Source of the DNA: Nocardia sp. NBC_01730
Lineage (GTDB): Bacteria > Actinomycetota > Actinomycetes > Mycobacteriales > Mycobacteriaceae
Assembly (NCBI RefSeq): GCF_035920445.1
Contig: NZ_CP109162.1
Coordinates: 124,001 to 188,000, forward strand
Length of the DNA stretch: 64,000 nucleotides
Direction: 5' to 3'
This document shows positions 8,000-16,380 of the stretch, piece by piece. The notes beneath the pieces were generated by a model. That model did not search any database and had not been told where the DNA came from. It was given only the letters and a program-made list of their open reading frames with translations. Positions within the stretch are counted from its first letter, which is position 1. Every line of letters starts with the position of its first letter. Made by a program: the position numbers and the translations under genes.

Positions 8000-8277
8000 T
8001 CCAGGACTCTCGGCTCCCGATGGTGGTGCTGGACGAACGTGGATGTTGTCGCAAAGGCGCACGCGGAACATGTTGTGCTCGACTATGATCCACCAGAAGT
8101 AGATCCGAACGTCCTGATCTACGCCAGCCTTCTCACGGGCATCCCATTCCCTCCTCGGCGTGGCCGTCTCAGACGATTTTCCGCCATGGCTGTAGGGTAA
8201 GTGGTGCTCGGTCCGGCACGTTTGCCCGGCGATCGCGCGGGCATCCGGGAAGACGTCGCATCATGCTGGGAGGACCG

Positions 8278-8778
8278 ATGGCTACCGAAGACCGGACCGC
8301 CATGTTCGACGCGGTGGTCGCGGCGGCGGACTATCCCATGCTGGTGGTCACCGTCCAGGCCGGTGGTCGGCGCGCCGGATGTCTCGTCGGTTTCGCGACG
8401 CAGGTGAGTATCGAGCCGCGCCGATTCCTGGTCGGCCTGTCCAAACGCAACCACACCTATCGGGTCGCGGAGTACGCCGAGCGGTTGGCCGTGCATGTGC
8501 TCGGCAGCGAGCAGCTCTCATTGGCCCGGCTCTTCGGTGGGGAAACCGGTGATGATATCGACAAGTTCGTGCACTGTGACTGGCACGTCGGCCCCGGTGG
8601 TGTGCCGGTGCTCAAAACGGTGCCCAGCTGGTTCAGTGCCCGAATTCTCGAACGACACGACTTCGGCGACCACGTCGGGGTGCTGCTCGATCCGGAGGAT
8701 GGCGCAGCACCGCGACGCCCGGCCGAGACATTGCGCTATCACGCGGTGGCCCGCCTGAGCGCGGGCCACCCGGTGTGA
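8278..8778 (+). CDS. Flavin reductase-like domain protein
   Basis: 166 aa from ATG 8278 with GGGAGGA five bases upstream; the ATG at 8263 lies upstream of this ribosome-binding site and is less likely. The sequence has the split-barrel flavin reductase pattern: YPMLVVTVQAGGRRAGCLVGFATQVS near the N-terminus (FMN-binding strand and loop), RFLVGLSKRNHTYRV, then a DDIDKF region and a terminal strand. Such proteins bind FMN and either supply reduced flavin to a monooxygenase or act directly as reductases. The tail of an LLM monooxygenase lies next to it on the other strand. Confidence 0.8.
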   Translation: MATEDRTAMFDAVVAAADYPMLVVTVQAGGRRAGCLVGFATQVSIEPRRFLVGLSKRNHTYRVAEYAERLAVHVLGSEQLSLARLFGGETGDDIDKFVHCDWHVGPGGVPVLKTVPSWFSARILERHDFGDHVGVLLDPEDGAAPRRPAETLRYHAVARLSAGHPV

Positions 8779-8788
8779 GACGGACTGC

Positions 8789-8995
8789 CTACCGGGGTTG
8801 GCCGGCCGATGCGGTCGCGAGTCCGAAGCGTTCGGCGAAGGCCGACAGCTCGTCGCGAGCAAGTTCCGGGTCAGCCGTGCTCGCGCTCACCGCGATTCGG
8901 GTGACGCCCTGCGCGGCAAGACTTTCGACGCGTTCGAGTGGCATGTCGATCGATCCCCAGCGGGTGTACTCCTCGACCCGAACCTCACTGCAACG
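8789..8995 (-). pseudogene. LLM-class monooxygenase, C-terminal remnant
   Basis: About 68 codons read EVRVEEYTRWGSIDMPLERVE, then LAAQGVTRIAVSASTADPELARDELSAFAERFGL, the C-terminal helix-strand-helix of F420- or FMN-dependent luciferase-like enzymes. A TAG closes the frame immediately upstream, so about 250 residues are missing. It is a gene remnant. Confidence 0.6.
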
Positions 8996-9041
8996 CTAAA
9001 CCTTCTCGCCGACGTCACGGCAAGCAGAAGCTTTCTCGCGA

Positions 9042-9440
9042 CTACCAATCCACCGAGCCGAGTTCGTGCAGCCTGCGGAACACCATCATCGAGCCGGGAG
9101 CGACGTGGTCCATGGCGGCGTATTCGCTCACGGTGAAGTAGCGCAGTTCGGCGATTTCGCTGGTCGGTTGAGGTTCACCGTCGAGTTCTGCGGTGAAACA
9201 GGTCATGTGCAGGCGGGTGCCGGGCGTGTGGCCATACGCTTCGGCAAGGAACACCCCGAGCTCATCGAACGACGCGACGCCGACACCCAGTTCCTCGCGC
9301 ACTTCACGGTGCAGTGCCACTACGGGAGTTTCGCCGGGGTCGATCTTTCCGCCTGCCATGTAGAAGACGTCCTTGCCGACCGATCGCGCCTGCAGCAGGC
9401 GACGATCCCGGACGTGGGCCAACGCGGCGGTGCGAATCAC
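9042..9440 (-). CDS. NUDIX hydrolase
   Basis: 132 aa. The NUDIX box is intact: GKIDPGETPVVALHREVREELGV matches GX5EX7REUXEEXGU with the metal-binding glutamates. The N-terminus (MIRTAALAHVRDRRLLQARS) and the aromatic GGK strand are typical of small MutT-like pyrophosphohydrolases. It cleaves a nucleoside diphosphate linked to another group X; the substrate cannot be told from sequence. It is transcribed away from the SDR gene's upstream region and appears to be a single-gene unit. Confidence 0.88.
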   Translation of the reverse strand: MIRTAALAHVRDRRLLQARSVGKDVFYMAGGKIDPGETPVVALHREVREELGVGVASFDELGVFLAEAYGHTPGTRLHMTCFTAELDGEPQPTSEIAELRYFTVSEYAAMDHVAPGSMMVFRRLHELGSVDW

Positions 9441-9527
9441 CGGCTCACTGTACTGAGCAGTCGAAACCGGGCGCCAACCGGTTTTCAGCCGGGTGCCGGT
9501 TGCTATTCCGGCACGAGCGAGTTGTAA

Positions 9528-10298
9528 CTACACCATCGCGCGAGAAATGGCCGCGACCAGTCCGCCGTCGATGACCAGGTCCTGTCCGTTGACATAGGAC
9601 GCTTCGTCGGATGCCAGGAAAGCCACCGCGTCGGCGACATCGTCCGCGGTTCCGAGTCGACCGGCTGCCACTTCGGCGAGGACGGCAGCGTGCGCCTCGG
9701 CCGAGACGTTGTCATGGAACATCGGGGTTTCGATGTAGCCCGGGCTCACGGAGTTGACTCGAATTCCCTTGGGCGCCAGCTCGGCCGCGAGAGTCTGCGC
9801 CAGATTGTGCACGGCTGCTTTGGTCGCCGAGTAGAGGGAGGCGCCGGGCAGGCCGCGGTGCAGCGTCCAGGACGCGTTGATCACGATGGCCGCGTGGTCG
9901 GTCAGCAGGGGGAGGGTCTTTTGGATGGTGAAGAAGACGCCTTTGAAGTTGATGTCGACGACGCGGTCGAATTCGGTTTCGGTGATGTCGGTGGTCGGTT
10001 GGAATGCGGCGATGCCGGCGTTGGCGAAGACTATGTCGAGGTGTCCGTGTCGGTCCCGGATCGCGGTGGTGAGCGTGTCGAGGTCGGTGCGGTTCGCTGT
10101 GTCGCCGGGTATGCCGAGGACGCGTTGTCCGCTGTGCAGATTGTCGATGGCGGTGTGGAGTCGGGTTTTGTCGCGGCCGGTGATGATGACGTGTGCGCCT
10201 TCGGTGAGCAGTCGGCGTGCGGTGGCCAGTCCGATGCCGCTCGTGCCGCCGGTGATGAGCGCGATCTTGCCGTCGAATCGGGAAATGCTGTGCGTCAT
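9528..10298 (-). CDS. SDR-family oxidoreductase
   Basis: 256 aa. Classical short-chain dehydrogenase: cofactor loop TGGTSGIG near residue 16, NAGIA near 92, catalytic Ser region INASW and the YSATK active-site motif, then PGYIETPM. The GRDKTR sequence after the second strand favours NADP(H). It lies 81 bases downstream of the MmyB-type regulator on the same strand and is probably its target, a common pairing in actinobacteria. Codon use in the first 110 codons (10000-10298) is noticeably richer in ACC/CAC and differs from the rest, possibly a mosaic. Substrate unknown. Confidence 0.88.
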   Translation of the reverse strand: MTHSISRFDGKIALITGGTSGIGLATARRLLTEGAHVIITGRDKTRLHTAIDNLHSGQRVLGIPGDTANRTDLDTLTTAIRDRHGHLDIVFANAGIAAFQPTTDITETEFDRVVDINFKGVFFTIQKTLPLLTDHAAIVINASWTLHRGLPGASLYSATKAAVHNLAQTLAAELAPKGIRVNSVSPGYIETPMFHDNVSAEAHAAVLAEVAAGRLGTADDVADAVAFLASDEASYVNGQDLVIDGGLVAAISRAMV

Positions 10299-10379
10299 AA
10301 GGCCAGCGTGCCGATGAGGCCGCGATCCGAACAGTGCGCATTTGACATAGGTGTGGCACCACCAGGTTCGGCGGATGGA

Positions 10380-11231
10380 TCAGGCCGGGGCGAGACGGAT
10401 ATGCCGCAGTCGATCGACCCGATCTGCGGTCTCGGTACCAGGTTGCGGGTTGTACAGCACCAGAAACCGATCCGGGCGATCGGCCACCGCCAGGGTCGTC
10501 GTGTCGAAGAACAACTCGCCCTCCTCGGGATGGCGCACCGCCTTCACCGCCTGGGCAGCGGCGCCCACCTCGTGGCGTGCCCACAGTTCCGCGAACTCGG
10601 GGCTGACGGCGCTGAGATCGTCGACCACTCTGTCGAACTCCGGATCGCCGGGGAAGTGTGCCGCGTCGGCGCGGAAGGCGGCGACGACAGCGGGTGCGAC
10701 CGAGTTCCAGTGCACATGCATGCCGCGGTACCTGTCGTTGGTGAAGAACGAGATCAGGCAGTTGTGGTCGGCGTCGCCGAACCCGAACACCGTCTGCGCC
10801 GTCTCGTTGATCGCGAGCAGATTCCAGTACCGGTCCCGCAGCACGGCAGGCCCCGGCCGCCACGCGTCGAGGAGGTGCCGAAGCTCCGGCGGGACGTCGG
10901 TGTCGCGCGCCGCGTCCGGCGGCGGCGGATTGAGACCGGCCAGCAGATACAGATGCGACCGCTCGGGCTCGGTCAGACGCAGCGCCGCACCGATCGCGTC
11001 GAGCACCTCCGTCGAGACATTGATGTCGCGCCCCTGCTCGAGCCAGGTGTACCAGGAGACGCCGACCCCGGCCAGCGCGGCGACCTCCTCACGCCGCAGG
11101 CCCGGCGTCCGGCGTCTACCCACCGCCGCTATACCGACATCACCGGGCGTGAGCCGCGCCCGACGTGTACGGAGGAAGTCGCGCAACTGCTCGCGGCGAC
11201 TTTGTGCCGCCGCGGCGGATTCGCTGAACAT
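10380..11231 (-). CDS. XRE-family regulator with MmyB-like ligand domain
   Basis: 283 aa from ATG 11231 (a GTG at 11267 would add 12 residues; neither has a clear ribosome-binding site). The N-terminus is a helix-turn-helix: PGLRREEVAALAGVGVSWYTWLEQGRDI, the highly conserved core of this family. It is followed by the MmyB-like domain with LRDRYWNLLAINETAQTVFG and HPEEGELFFDTTTL, which in a structurally characterised homologue binds a fatty acid. Proteins of this type usually regulate a neighbouring SDR, here the gene just downstream at 9528-10298. Confidence 0.88.
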   Translation of the reverse strand: MFSESAAAAQSRREQLRDFLRTRRARLTPGDVGIAAVGRRRTPGLRREEVAALAGVGVSWYTWLEQGRDINVSTEVLDAIGAALRLTEPERSHLYLLAGLNPPPPDAARDTDVPPELRHLLDAWRPGPAVLRDRYWNLLAINETAQTVFGFGDADHNCLISFFTNDRYRGMHVHWNSVAPAVVAAFRADAAHFPGDPEFDRVVDDLSAVSPEFAELWARHEVGAAAQAVKAVRHPEEGELFFDTTTLAVADRPDRFLVLYNPQPGTETADRVDRLRHIRLAPA

Positions 11232-11354
11232 ACGCCATGGTAACAATGGACGGCTGCGCCGAGCCACGTCACGGGAGGTTCCCCATTCCGTCTGAGCCGT
11301 GGCCGTCCTCTTCGAAACCGCGCAGAGGAATTCACCGACCTGATCGACCGGAAC

Positions 11355-11690
11355 TTATGCTCCTCGGCTCCCGAGACAGACCGGGCCCGCTTCGAGATAC
11401 GCTGACGCCGCCATGGCACTGAGCTGGTCGACGATCTCGATGGCCGTCAACGGACGCGGCTCGGCGTCTGCGGCCTGGGCGGCACGGCGGATCCCGGCGG
11501 CGCGGTCGGCCGGGCAGGCGGTACGCGAGCCGGACACGGTGGCGTAAGGCGTGCAGTTCTCGATAGCGCCGGTGAGGTGGGCTTCGACCTTGCGGACGTC
11601 GAGGGCGGCGATCAGATCGAGTGGGGTGGAGGGGTTGCGTACATAAGGATTGTCCTTTGGATCAGGGTTACCGGGTAAGCGGATCGCTCG
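11355..11690 (-). pseudogene. Unidentified coding remnant without a start codon
   Basis: An open frame with coding-type codon use reads LPGNPDPKDNPYVRNPS, TPLDLIAALDVRKVEAHL, CTPYATVSGSRTACPADRAAG and TAIEIVDQLSAMAASAYLEAG. A stop at 11691-11693 closes it upstream and no ATG, GTG or TTG with a ribosome-binding site precedes the conserved-looking part. I do not recognise the family. It may be the 3-prime part of a lost gene, or a short protein starting at the GTG near 11537. Confidence 0.3.
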
Positions 11691-12339
11691 CTACAGGTCC
11701 AACCTCGACGCGGCACGGCGCGGTCGGCTCAAGGCACGACATCCAGCAATCTGTCGACGCCGAGGGGCGGCCGAGACCAGCACACCGTGGAGGACATCGG
11801 AGTCCGCGAGCGAGGTGTCCGGCGCGGCGCACAGACTAGCGGCAGGTAGTGGCGCACCTTCGACGAAATGGGGTGTAGGTACTGGTCAGAGGTGATTTCT
11901 CGGGCCGATACGGTTGGTGCTCGGCTCGACTGAGGGGCCGCCTGTGGGGCCGACCTCGTTGTCGACCTGCCGACGCCGTTGTCGGGGGCGGGGTGCACGG
12001 GTGACAGCGTCGTCACCGGACCTTCGTTTCTTGTACGACAACCATCATGGGCGAGTAGGTATAGACCCTCGCATCGGTAATGCGTGTGGCTATACCTACG
12101 GAAGGCCCCGCGATTGTGTGAACGCCCGTGGCGCGATCAGGTCGACATCGCCGAGATCATCGCGCAGCACGCGGTTCGCGGACCTGATCGAAGCGGCCGA
12201 CCTGGACAGCTCAGCCCAGGCACCGACCGGGTATCTCTTCGGCGTCCATCCGCCGGAACCACCACCGCGCCGTGGCGCGGCTGTCTCGACACGGCGGCGG
12301 GGCGTCGTCGCCGTGATGTTCGCGATTACGCGCTTCGCG
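11691..12339. other. Gene-poor stretch with one long hairpin
   Basis: No reading frame in this stretch is convincing. A fragment around 12150-12240 reads TRFADLIEAADLDSSAQAPTG on the plus strand but has no start and no recognised family. The only clear structure is the hairpin at 12055-12099. Confidence 0.4.
12055..12099. repeat. 45-base nested inverted repeat
   Basis: GTAGGTATAG (12055-12064) pairs exactly with CTATACCTAC (12090-12099). Inside it CGCAT (12070-12074) pairs with ATGCG (12080-12084) around a five-base loop, with a partly paired five-base joint between them. The whole folds into one long stem. It is isolated from any clear gene. Confidence 0.55.
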
Positions 12340-12771
12340 TCAGTTCTTCGGCGTCAGCAGGACGAGCGGAATTTCTCGCGTGGTCTTCGTCTGATAGTCG
12401 GCATACACCGGCTGCGCCGCGACAACCTCGGGCCACAACGACGCTCGTTTCTCGGCTGTCGCCACCTGGGCCGTCATCGCCACCCGCGGCCCGCTCCGCA
12501 CGGAGACCACGACGTCCGAGTTGTCGCGCAGGTTCAGAAACCACGCCGGGTGCACAGGATCGCCGCCACGCGACGCGACGACGACGTAGGTGTCGCCATC
12601 GACGACCGGCGCGGTAAGCATGACCGCGTGCGGCCGACCCGATTTACGGCCCGTGGTCGTGAGCTCGAGCGACGGCATACCCCCGACCTCGTTCCCCAGC
12701 TTTCCGAAACTCACCTTCAGCAGGGCACGATGCGCCGTATTCATCGCCTTCAGCGCGAAATTCGAGGGCAT
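12340..12771 (-). CDS. Ddn-like F420-dependent nitroreductase-family protein
   Basis: 143 aa from ATG 12771, preceded by GGGAGGAT. It has the DUF385/Ddn pattern: LELTTTGRKSGRPHAVMLTAPVVDGDTYVVVASRGGDPVHPAWFLNL is the F420-binding split barrel, with the GRKSG and SRGG..HPAWFLNL motifs, followed by the RVAMTAQV strand. Family members (for example mycobacterial Ddn) reduce quinones or nitro compounds using reduced F420; some can also bind fatty acids or flavins. Single gene; a PPOX-type F420 enzyme lies 114 bases upstream on the same strand. Confidence 0.88.
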   Translation of the reverse strand: MPSNFALKAMNTAHRALLKVSFGKLGNEVGGMPSLELTTTGRKSGRPHAVMLTAPVVDGDTYVVVASRGGDPVHPAWFLNLRDNSDVVVSVRSGPRVAMTAQVATAEKRASLWPEVVAAQPVYADYQTKTTREIPLVLLTPKN

Positions 12772-12885
12772 TGGGATCCTCCCGATCCAGTCGACAAGTG
12801 GCTCGACGCAGCACCCCTAGGGGAACGCATCGCAGCGACTGGGACTGTACCGGATGGCACCTTGTCCGGGACTGGCACCGAGTGC

Positions 12886-13299
12886 TCAGTGCGCCCGCCA
12901 TCCAGACCATCGCGCGACATCGATGGCGATCACCGGTCCTGGCGGTGGCTGGGCGGTGTAGTCCGGATAGCGTGCGGCCAATCGCCGTTTCGCCGCCTCC
13001 GCCTCCGCCGTGTCCGCGATGCGTGCGTCGCCGTCGGCGCGTGCCCACCACAGTTGGGTCCAGTCGTCGCTGTAGAAGTCGACGAGGGCGGTGACCGCCG
13101 GGTTGGCCTCGATATTCGCGAGCCGTCGCAGCAGCATCGTCGTCTTCGGCTTGGCGTCGACGCTGGTGTAGATGACGTCACCGACCACGACGAAAACGAT
13201 CGGGACCAAATGCGGGCGCACCGAGGCCGAGACAGTTGCCAGCCGCGCGACAGGACTGCCCGCGAACCGCCCGCGCGCTTCGTCGGAACTCAGTCGCAC
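12886..13299 (-). CDS. PPOX-class F420-dependent oxidoreductase
   Basis: 137 aa from GTG 13299, which follows GAGGAGGGG. The frame stays open further upstream but that part is arginine-rich and lacks coding character. The sequence VARLATVSASVRPHLVPIVFVVVGDVIYTSVDAKPK is the split-barrel half with the characteristic PHLVP and lysine motifs, followed by NPAVTALVDFYSDDWTQLWWARADG. This matches the subfamily of PPOX-type enzymes that use F420 (TIGR03668-like by pattern). The substrate is unknown. It may be co-transcribed with the Ddn-like gene downstream. Confidence 0.85.
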   Translation of the reverse strand: MRLSSDEARGRFAGSPVARLATVSASVRPHLVPIVFVVVGDVIYTSVDAKPKTTMLLRRLANIEANPAVTALVDFYSDDWTQLWWARADGDARIADTAEAEAAKRRLAARYPDYTAQPPPGPVIAIDVARWSGWRAH

Positions 13300-13699
13300 T
13301 CGCCCCTCCTCGAATTCGCCGGGTGGGCCCGCCGCGCACCGGGCCGACGCTCGAACTCCGATTGACCCGGAATTCGCCACACGAGCGGTGTCTCCCACAT
13401 TAGTGGGTTCAGCGCTCCGAACCAGGCAATCAGAAGGGCCCCGACGCGCGTGCCGACACGCCGTTGCGTGACGGCATGTCGACCGCGGCGCCGCCGTCTC
13501 GTCGCCGCCGAGATCCGAAACATCAGACGCAGCCCATGATTTCGACTGCCACAATCCCGAGAAAACCGGGCTCGAGTACGTTCCGCCCCCTAGTTAACCG
13601 GACATTTGCCACGAAATCACGGCGACCGAAGTCTCCCACGCTACGGTCGAGTCAATGTTCGATCCGTCAACAGGCGATACCGCCAGAAGGTGAGCGCTC
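13300..13699. promoter_or_regulatory. Intergenic region upstream of EspR-like gene
   Basis: No gene is supported. From about 13530 to 13690 the sequence is less GC-rich than its surroundings and probably holds the promoter of the EspR-like gene. No clear palindrome was seen. Confidence 0.35.
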
Positions 13700-14116
13700 G
13701 TGGACATCGATGTCACAACCCGATTGAACCTTGCATTCGAGATGTGGGAGCGTGCGCACGGGCACCCGCTGGCCGACGAGACGGTCGCGGGATGGATGAC
13801 CGCCGCGGGATACAACATGTCCCCCGGCTACCTGGCGCGCCTTCGCCGCGGGCAGGCCACCTCGATCCCGGAGCGAACCCGCACCGGACTCGCCCATGTA
13901 TTCGGCCTCGATCCCGGCTATTTCGCCTGCGACCCCGGCCTAGACCAGGCCGAAGACGCGGAAGTGATCGCGCACCTGGACAATTCGTCTCTGCGCCGCC
14001 TCGGCCAAGCCGTGGCAGGCACCTCGATGCGCACCATGCTCTACTTGGAGTCGGTCGCCGACGTTCTACGCCGCGCCGACGGTCTACCTCCGTGCGAACA
14101 CACCGCTCAACTCTGA
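13700..14116 (+). CDS. EspR-like helix-turn-helix regulator
   Basis: 138 aa from GTG 13700 with AGAAGGTGAG upstream. The layout follows EspR/XRE-type actinobacterial regulators: TTRLNLAFEMWERAHGHPLADETVAGWMTAAGYNMSPGYLARLRRGQATSIPERTRTGLAHVFGLDPGYF, with the recognition helix around SPGYLARLRRG, then a C-terminal helical dimerisation part (NSSLRRLGQAVAG). Mycobacterial EspR is a nucleoid-associated regulator of ESX-1 secretion; homologues in nocardiae are often unlinked to ESX genes and their targets are not known. No target is evident in the neighbourhood. Confidence 0.75.
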   Translation: MDIDVTTRLNLAFEMWERAHGHPLADETVAGWMTAAGYNMSPGYLARLRRGQATSIPERTRTGLAHVFGLDPGYFACDPGLDQAEDAEVIAHLDNSSLRRLGQAVAGTSMRTMLYLESVADVLRRADGLPPCEHTAQL

Positions 14117-14180
14117 TCGAACAGCCTGTCGGGTCTTCTTCGGCCCCGGGACGGGCACCGACGTCCGAACAACCCAGCGG

Positions 14181-14879
14181 TCAGGCGCGCGCACCGTGCT
14201 GAGACCGCCAGGCCGCGACGGCTGGGCCACGGAGGACATCACCGTGGCCGACGCAGATCGTCTCGACATCCAGCACGGCAAACCGGAGCACAGCGCGCTC
14301 GACGGCGGCGCTGTCGACGTTGAAGACTCCCGGCGTGGTGGCACCGCGAACGTTAGCCAGCGTGTCGCCCGTAAACAGCACCCGGTGCTGCGGCAGATGC
14401 AGGGCGATACTGCCCGCGGTGTGCCCAGGAACGGCGATCACATCGGCGCCTCCGCCGAAGGCTATCCGGTCGGCATCGTCGAGCTCGTGGTCCACCAGTG
14501 CCGCCTCCGGCGTCGGGATCGGCGGCAACGCCTCAGCGATGGCGAGTCCCCATTCCCGCAGCTTCGGCTCCGGCGGTGCGTGTCTGCCGCGGACCACATC
14601 CGCATCGGCATGGTGCACCAGCACGTCGGCGCCCCAGCCGCCGATCTCGCGGGCAGCACCGATGTGGTCGGGATGCGCGTGCGTGATGATCAATCGCCGC
14701 ACATCGGCACGCCGGAAGCCGATCTCGACGAGTCCGCGACCGATCTCCGCGGCCGAGCCCGGCATTCCGCTGTCGACCACCGTCACCTCGGACTCGTCGT
14801 TCCACACGAAGACATTCAGATCGTTCACTTCGGGAAACTGGAGCACATGCAACTGCGCGCCGACCTCGAGAATTCTCAT
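14181..14879 (-). CDS. Metallo-beta-lactamase-fold hydrolase
   Basis: 232 aa. The metal-binding motif ITHAHPDHIGAA (HxHxDH) is at about residues 65-75, with downstream metal ligands in VPGHTAGS, FTGDTL and CVGHGD. The N-terminal VWNDESEVTVVDSGMPGSA strand is typical of glyoxalase-II-like members. It hydrolyses an ester or thioester with two metal ions; the exact substrate is not predictable. It reads toward the EspR-like gene (convergent) and away from the ald promoter. Confidence 0.88.
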   Translation of the reverse strand: MRILEVGAQLHVLQFPEVNDLNVFVWNDESEVTVVDSGMPGSAAEIGRGLVEIGFRRADVRRLIITHAHPDHIGAAREIGGWGADVLVHHADADVVRGRHAPPEPKLREWGLAIAEALPPIPTPEAALVDHELDDADRIAFGGGADVIAVPGHTAGSIALHLPQHRVLFTGDTLANVRGATTPGVFNVDSAAVERAVLRFAVLDVETICVGHGDVLRGPAVAAWRSQHGARA

Positions 14880-15251
14880 CGCGATGACGCTAGCGGCCGC
14901 AGACCGCGGCGTGCCGGCGATTCCGCTGCGGGCGAAAGAACCCTCCTCGGCGCGCGGCGGCGCAGTGCGCCGCTGTTCATCCGCTGCTGGCGTTCGCGCA
15001 GCGAGCGGTAGCGGCCGGGCAGGAGCGGGTTGCGCTGATCGTCGGCTCGCTTGCGCGACGGATGCCGAAGATGTTGCGGACAGCGGGGCCGAAAATCGGC
15101 TAAGAGCATGAATATGAATGATAATGCGCCAAAAAAGAGAATTATTTTCATCAGACTAGCCATGATGATGCAGAATATTCATACTTCTGACGAGCGGTGA
15201 TTTCTTTCGTATAGGTCACCGGCAGCCGTCCATCGACGATCAGGAGTGCAG
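14880..15251. promoter_or_regulatory. AT-rich regulatory region upstream of ald
   Basis: From about 15105 to 15230 base composition falls sharply to AT-rich with runs such as AAAAAAGAGAATTATTTTCATC and a GAATATTC palindrome at 15173-15180. Such AT-rich, repeated AAT/ATT-type half-sites are what Lrp/AsnC regulators bind, and the regulator gene at 16381-16893 fits. A frame on the minus strand (start 15163) begins with a hydrophobic stretch but turns into arginine-rich nonsense, so I do not call it a gene. Confidence 0.45.
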
Positions 15252-16358
15252 GTGAAAATCGGAATCCCCGCCGAGGTCAAGAATCACGAGTATCGCGTGG
15301 CGTGCACACCAGCCGGCGTGCACGAGCTCGTGTCGCGCGGGCACGAGGTGTACCTGGAGACGGGCGCCGGGCGCGGCTCGGCATTCGAGGACGAGGCCTA
15401 CACCGTCGAGGGTGCGCGGGTGCTTGACACCGCCGACGAAGTCTGGGAAACCGCTGATCTGGTGCTCAAGGTGAAGGAGCCGGTGGCCGAGGAGTACGGG
15501 CGGCTGCGTGAGAACCAGGTGTTGTTCACTTACCTGCACCTGGCCGCGTCCAAGGAGTGCACCGACGCATTGCTGACCTCCGGCAGCACCGCGATCGCCT
15601 ACGAAACGGTGACCGGACGCGACGGCTCCCTGCCGCTGCTCGCGCCGATGAGTGAGGTCGCGGGCCGATTGGCCGCGCAGGCCGGCGCCTACCACTTGAT
15701 GCGCAGCGGCGGCGGGCGTGGCGTGCTGATGGGCGGCGTGCCCGGCACCAGGCCCGCGAAGGTCGCCGTGCTCGGCGCTGGCGTCGCGGGCGGGAACGCG
15801 ATCGCCGTAGCGCACGGCATGCGCGCCGATGTCACCGTGCTGGATCTGAACATCGCGCGCCTACGCGAGATCGACGCGCAGTACCGCGGCCAGGTGCGGA
15901 CCATCATGTCGAACAAGCTCGAGGTGGATACCGCGGTTCGCGAGGCTGACCTGGTGATCGGCGCGGTGCTGGTGCCGGGCGCCAAGGCGCCGACCCTGGT
16001 GTCCCACGACCTCGTCGGGCAGATGAAGCCGGGCTCCGTGCTGGTCGACATCGCGATCGACCAGGGCGGGTGCTTCGCGGACTCACGACCGACCACGCAC
16101 GCGGAACCGACCTACCGGGTGCACGAGTCGGTGTTCTACTGCGTGGCCAACATGCCTGGTGCGGTGCCCAACACGTCGACCGTCGCGCTCACCAATGCCA
16201 CGCTGCCGTACGTGGTCTCGCTCGCCGAACGCGGGTGGCGTGATGCGGTGGCGGCCGATCCTGGCCTCGCCGCAGGGCTGAGCACCCATCGCGGAGCGCT
16301 GTTGTCGGAGTCGGTGGCGCAGGCGCACGGTTACGTGACGGAACGCCTGGCCGCGTAA
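15252..16358 (+). CDS. ald: Alanine dehydrogenase
   Basis: 368 aa from GTG 15252; AGGAG (15242-15246) lies five bases upstream, and the start gives the family N-terminus MKIGIPAEVKNHEYRVACTP. An earlier GTG at 15246 overlaps the ribosome-binding site. Catalytic residues are recognisable: Arg in EYRVA, Lys in LVLKVKEP, His in TYLHLAA and Asp in VDIAIDQGG. The Rossmann loop is VLGAGVAGGNAI. The enzyme deaminates L-alanine to pyruvate with NAD, or works in reverse to recycle NADH and ammonium. Length is normal (about 370). Expected control is by the adjacent Lrp/AsnC protein. Confidence 0.95.
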   Translation: MKIGIPAEVKNHEYRVACTPAGVHELVSRGHEVYLETGAGRGSAFEDEAYTVEGARVLDTADEVWETADLVLKVKEPVAEEYGRLRENQVLFTYLHLAASKECTDALLTSGSTAIAYETVTGRDGSLPLLAPMSEVAGRLAAQAGAYHLMRSGGGRGVLMGGVPGTRPAKVAVLGAGVAGGNAIAVAHGMRADVTVLDLNIARLREIDAQYRGQVRTIMSNKLEVDTAVREADLVIGAVLVPGAKAPTLVSHDLVGQMKPGSVLVDIAIDQGGCFADSRPTTHAEPTYRVHESVFYCVANMPGAVPNTSTVALTNATLPYVVSLAERGWRDAVAADPGLAAGLSTHRGALLSESVAQAHGYVTERLAA

Positions 16359-16380
16359 CGGTTCGCCAGCGGCGCGCCCG

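Noticed and set aside
9690..11243. Plus-strand 517-codon frame
   Set aside because: Shadow of the SDR and MmyB-type regulator genes on the other strand.
11914..13365. Long plus-strand frame over the F420-enzyme genes
   Set aside because: It is the reverse shadow of the two real minus-strand genes, with arginine-rich composition.
14876..15163. Minus-strand frame starting with a hydrophobic stretch
   Set aside because: Only the first 25 residues look protein-like because the region is AT-rich; the rest is arginine-rich shadow sequence. Better explained as the ald regulatory region.
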